This document shows, in pieces, positions 6,193-6,197 of a stretch of DNA of 6,197 bases. Made by a program: the position numbers and the translations under genes. Below the pieces are notes generated by a model. It made no database searches. It worked only from the letters and a program-made list of their open reading frames with translations, and was not told the DNA's origin. Source of the DNA: Pseudomonadota bacterium (GTDB lineage Bacteria > Pseudomonadota > Gammaproteobacteria > Steroidobacterales > Steroidobacteraceae); contig JAJYTX010000183.1 of NCBI GenBank assembly GCA_021792815.1, positions 1 through 6,197 of the forward strand. The letters run 5' to 3'. Numbering within the stretch: position 1 is the first letter of the stretch; the number at the start of each line of letters is the position of its first letter.

Positions 6193-6197
6193 CGGAC
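6189..6197 (+). CDS. Start of the next gene, probably formate dehydrogenase beta subunit (cut by window end)
   Basis: Only three codons (Met-Thr-Asp) are visible. The ATG overlaps the fdsG stop as ATGA and has a GGAG 5 bases before it, typical of a translationally coupled gene. In known fds operons the gene after fdsG is fdsB, the NuoF-like flavin/NAD subunit. The product is inferred from that order alone. Confidence 0.5.

Overview
The window is GC-rich and densely coding, and every supported gene lies on the + strand. The gene families point to a proteobacterium, probably beta- or gammaproteobacterial: a YbhF/YbhS/YbhR-type ABC exporter, a NodT-type outer-membrane efflux lipoprotein (so a Gram-negative cell), a glutathione-type S-formylglutathione hydrolase and an FdsG-type formate dehydrogenase subunit. 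I cannot name a genus from the sequence alone.

Bases 1-4519 are the downstream part of an exporter operon. It starts inside an ATP-binding protein cut by the window edge (stop at 732). Two paralogous ABC-2 membrane proteins follow, resembling E. coli YbhS (736-1863) and YbhR (1867-2985). The last gene is an outer-membrane factor lipoprotein (3011-4519). The first two junctions both read TGAGCCATG, so stop and start are 3 bases apart; the outer-membrane gene follows after 25 bases with its own ribosome binding site. Together the products form most of a tripartite efflux pump. The missing piece, a YbhG/HlyD-type periplasmic adaptor, would be expected just upstream of the window.

Bases 4520-4686 are non-coding, with a weak candidate promoter and a good ribosome binding site for the next gene. 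Bases 4687-5547 encode S-formylglutathione hydrolase. A 156-base gap with two GC-rich inverted repeats follows. Bases 5704-6192 encode the gamma subunit of an NAD-dependent formate dehydrogenase, and the start codon of another gene (probably the beta subunit, fdsB) overlaps its stop at the window edge. These genes fit one C1 pathway: S-formylglutathione (from formaldehyde and glutathione) is hydrolysed to formate, which the dehydrogenase oxidises to CO2 with production of NADH.

Nothing in the window looks like a wholly new system: there are no mobile elements, CRISPR arrays, RNA genes or broken genes that I can support. The points most worth checking are the exporter operon carrying its own outer-membrane component, the formaldehyde/formate gene pairing, and the unusual start region of the formate dehydrogenase gene.
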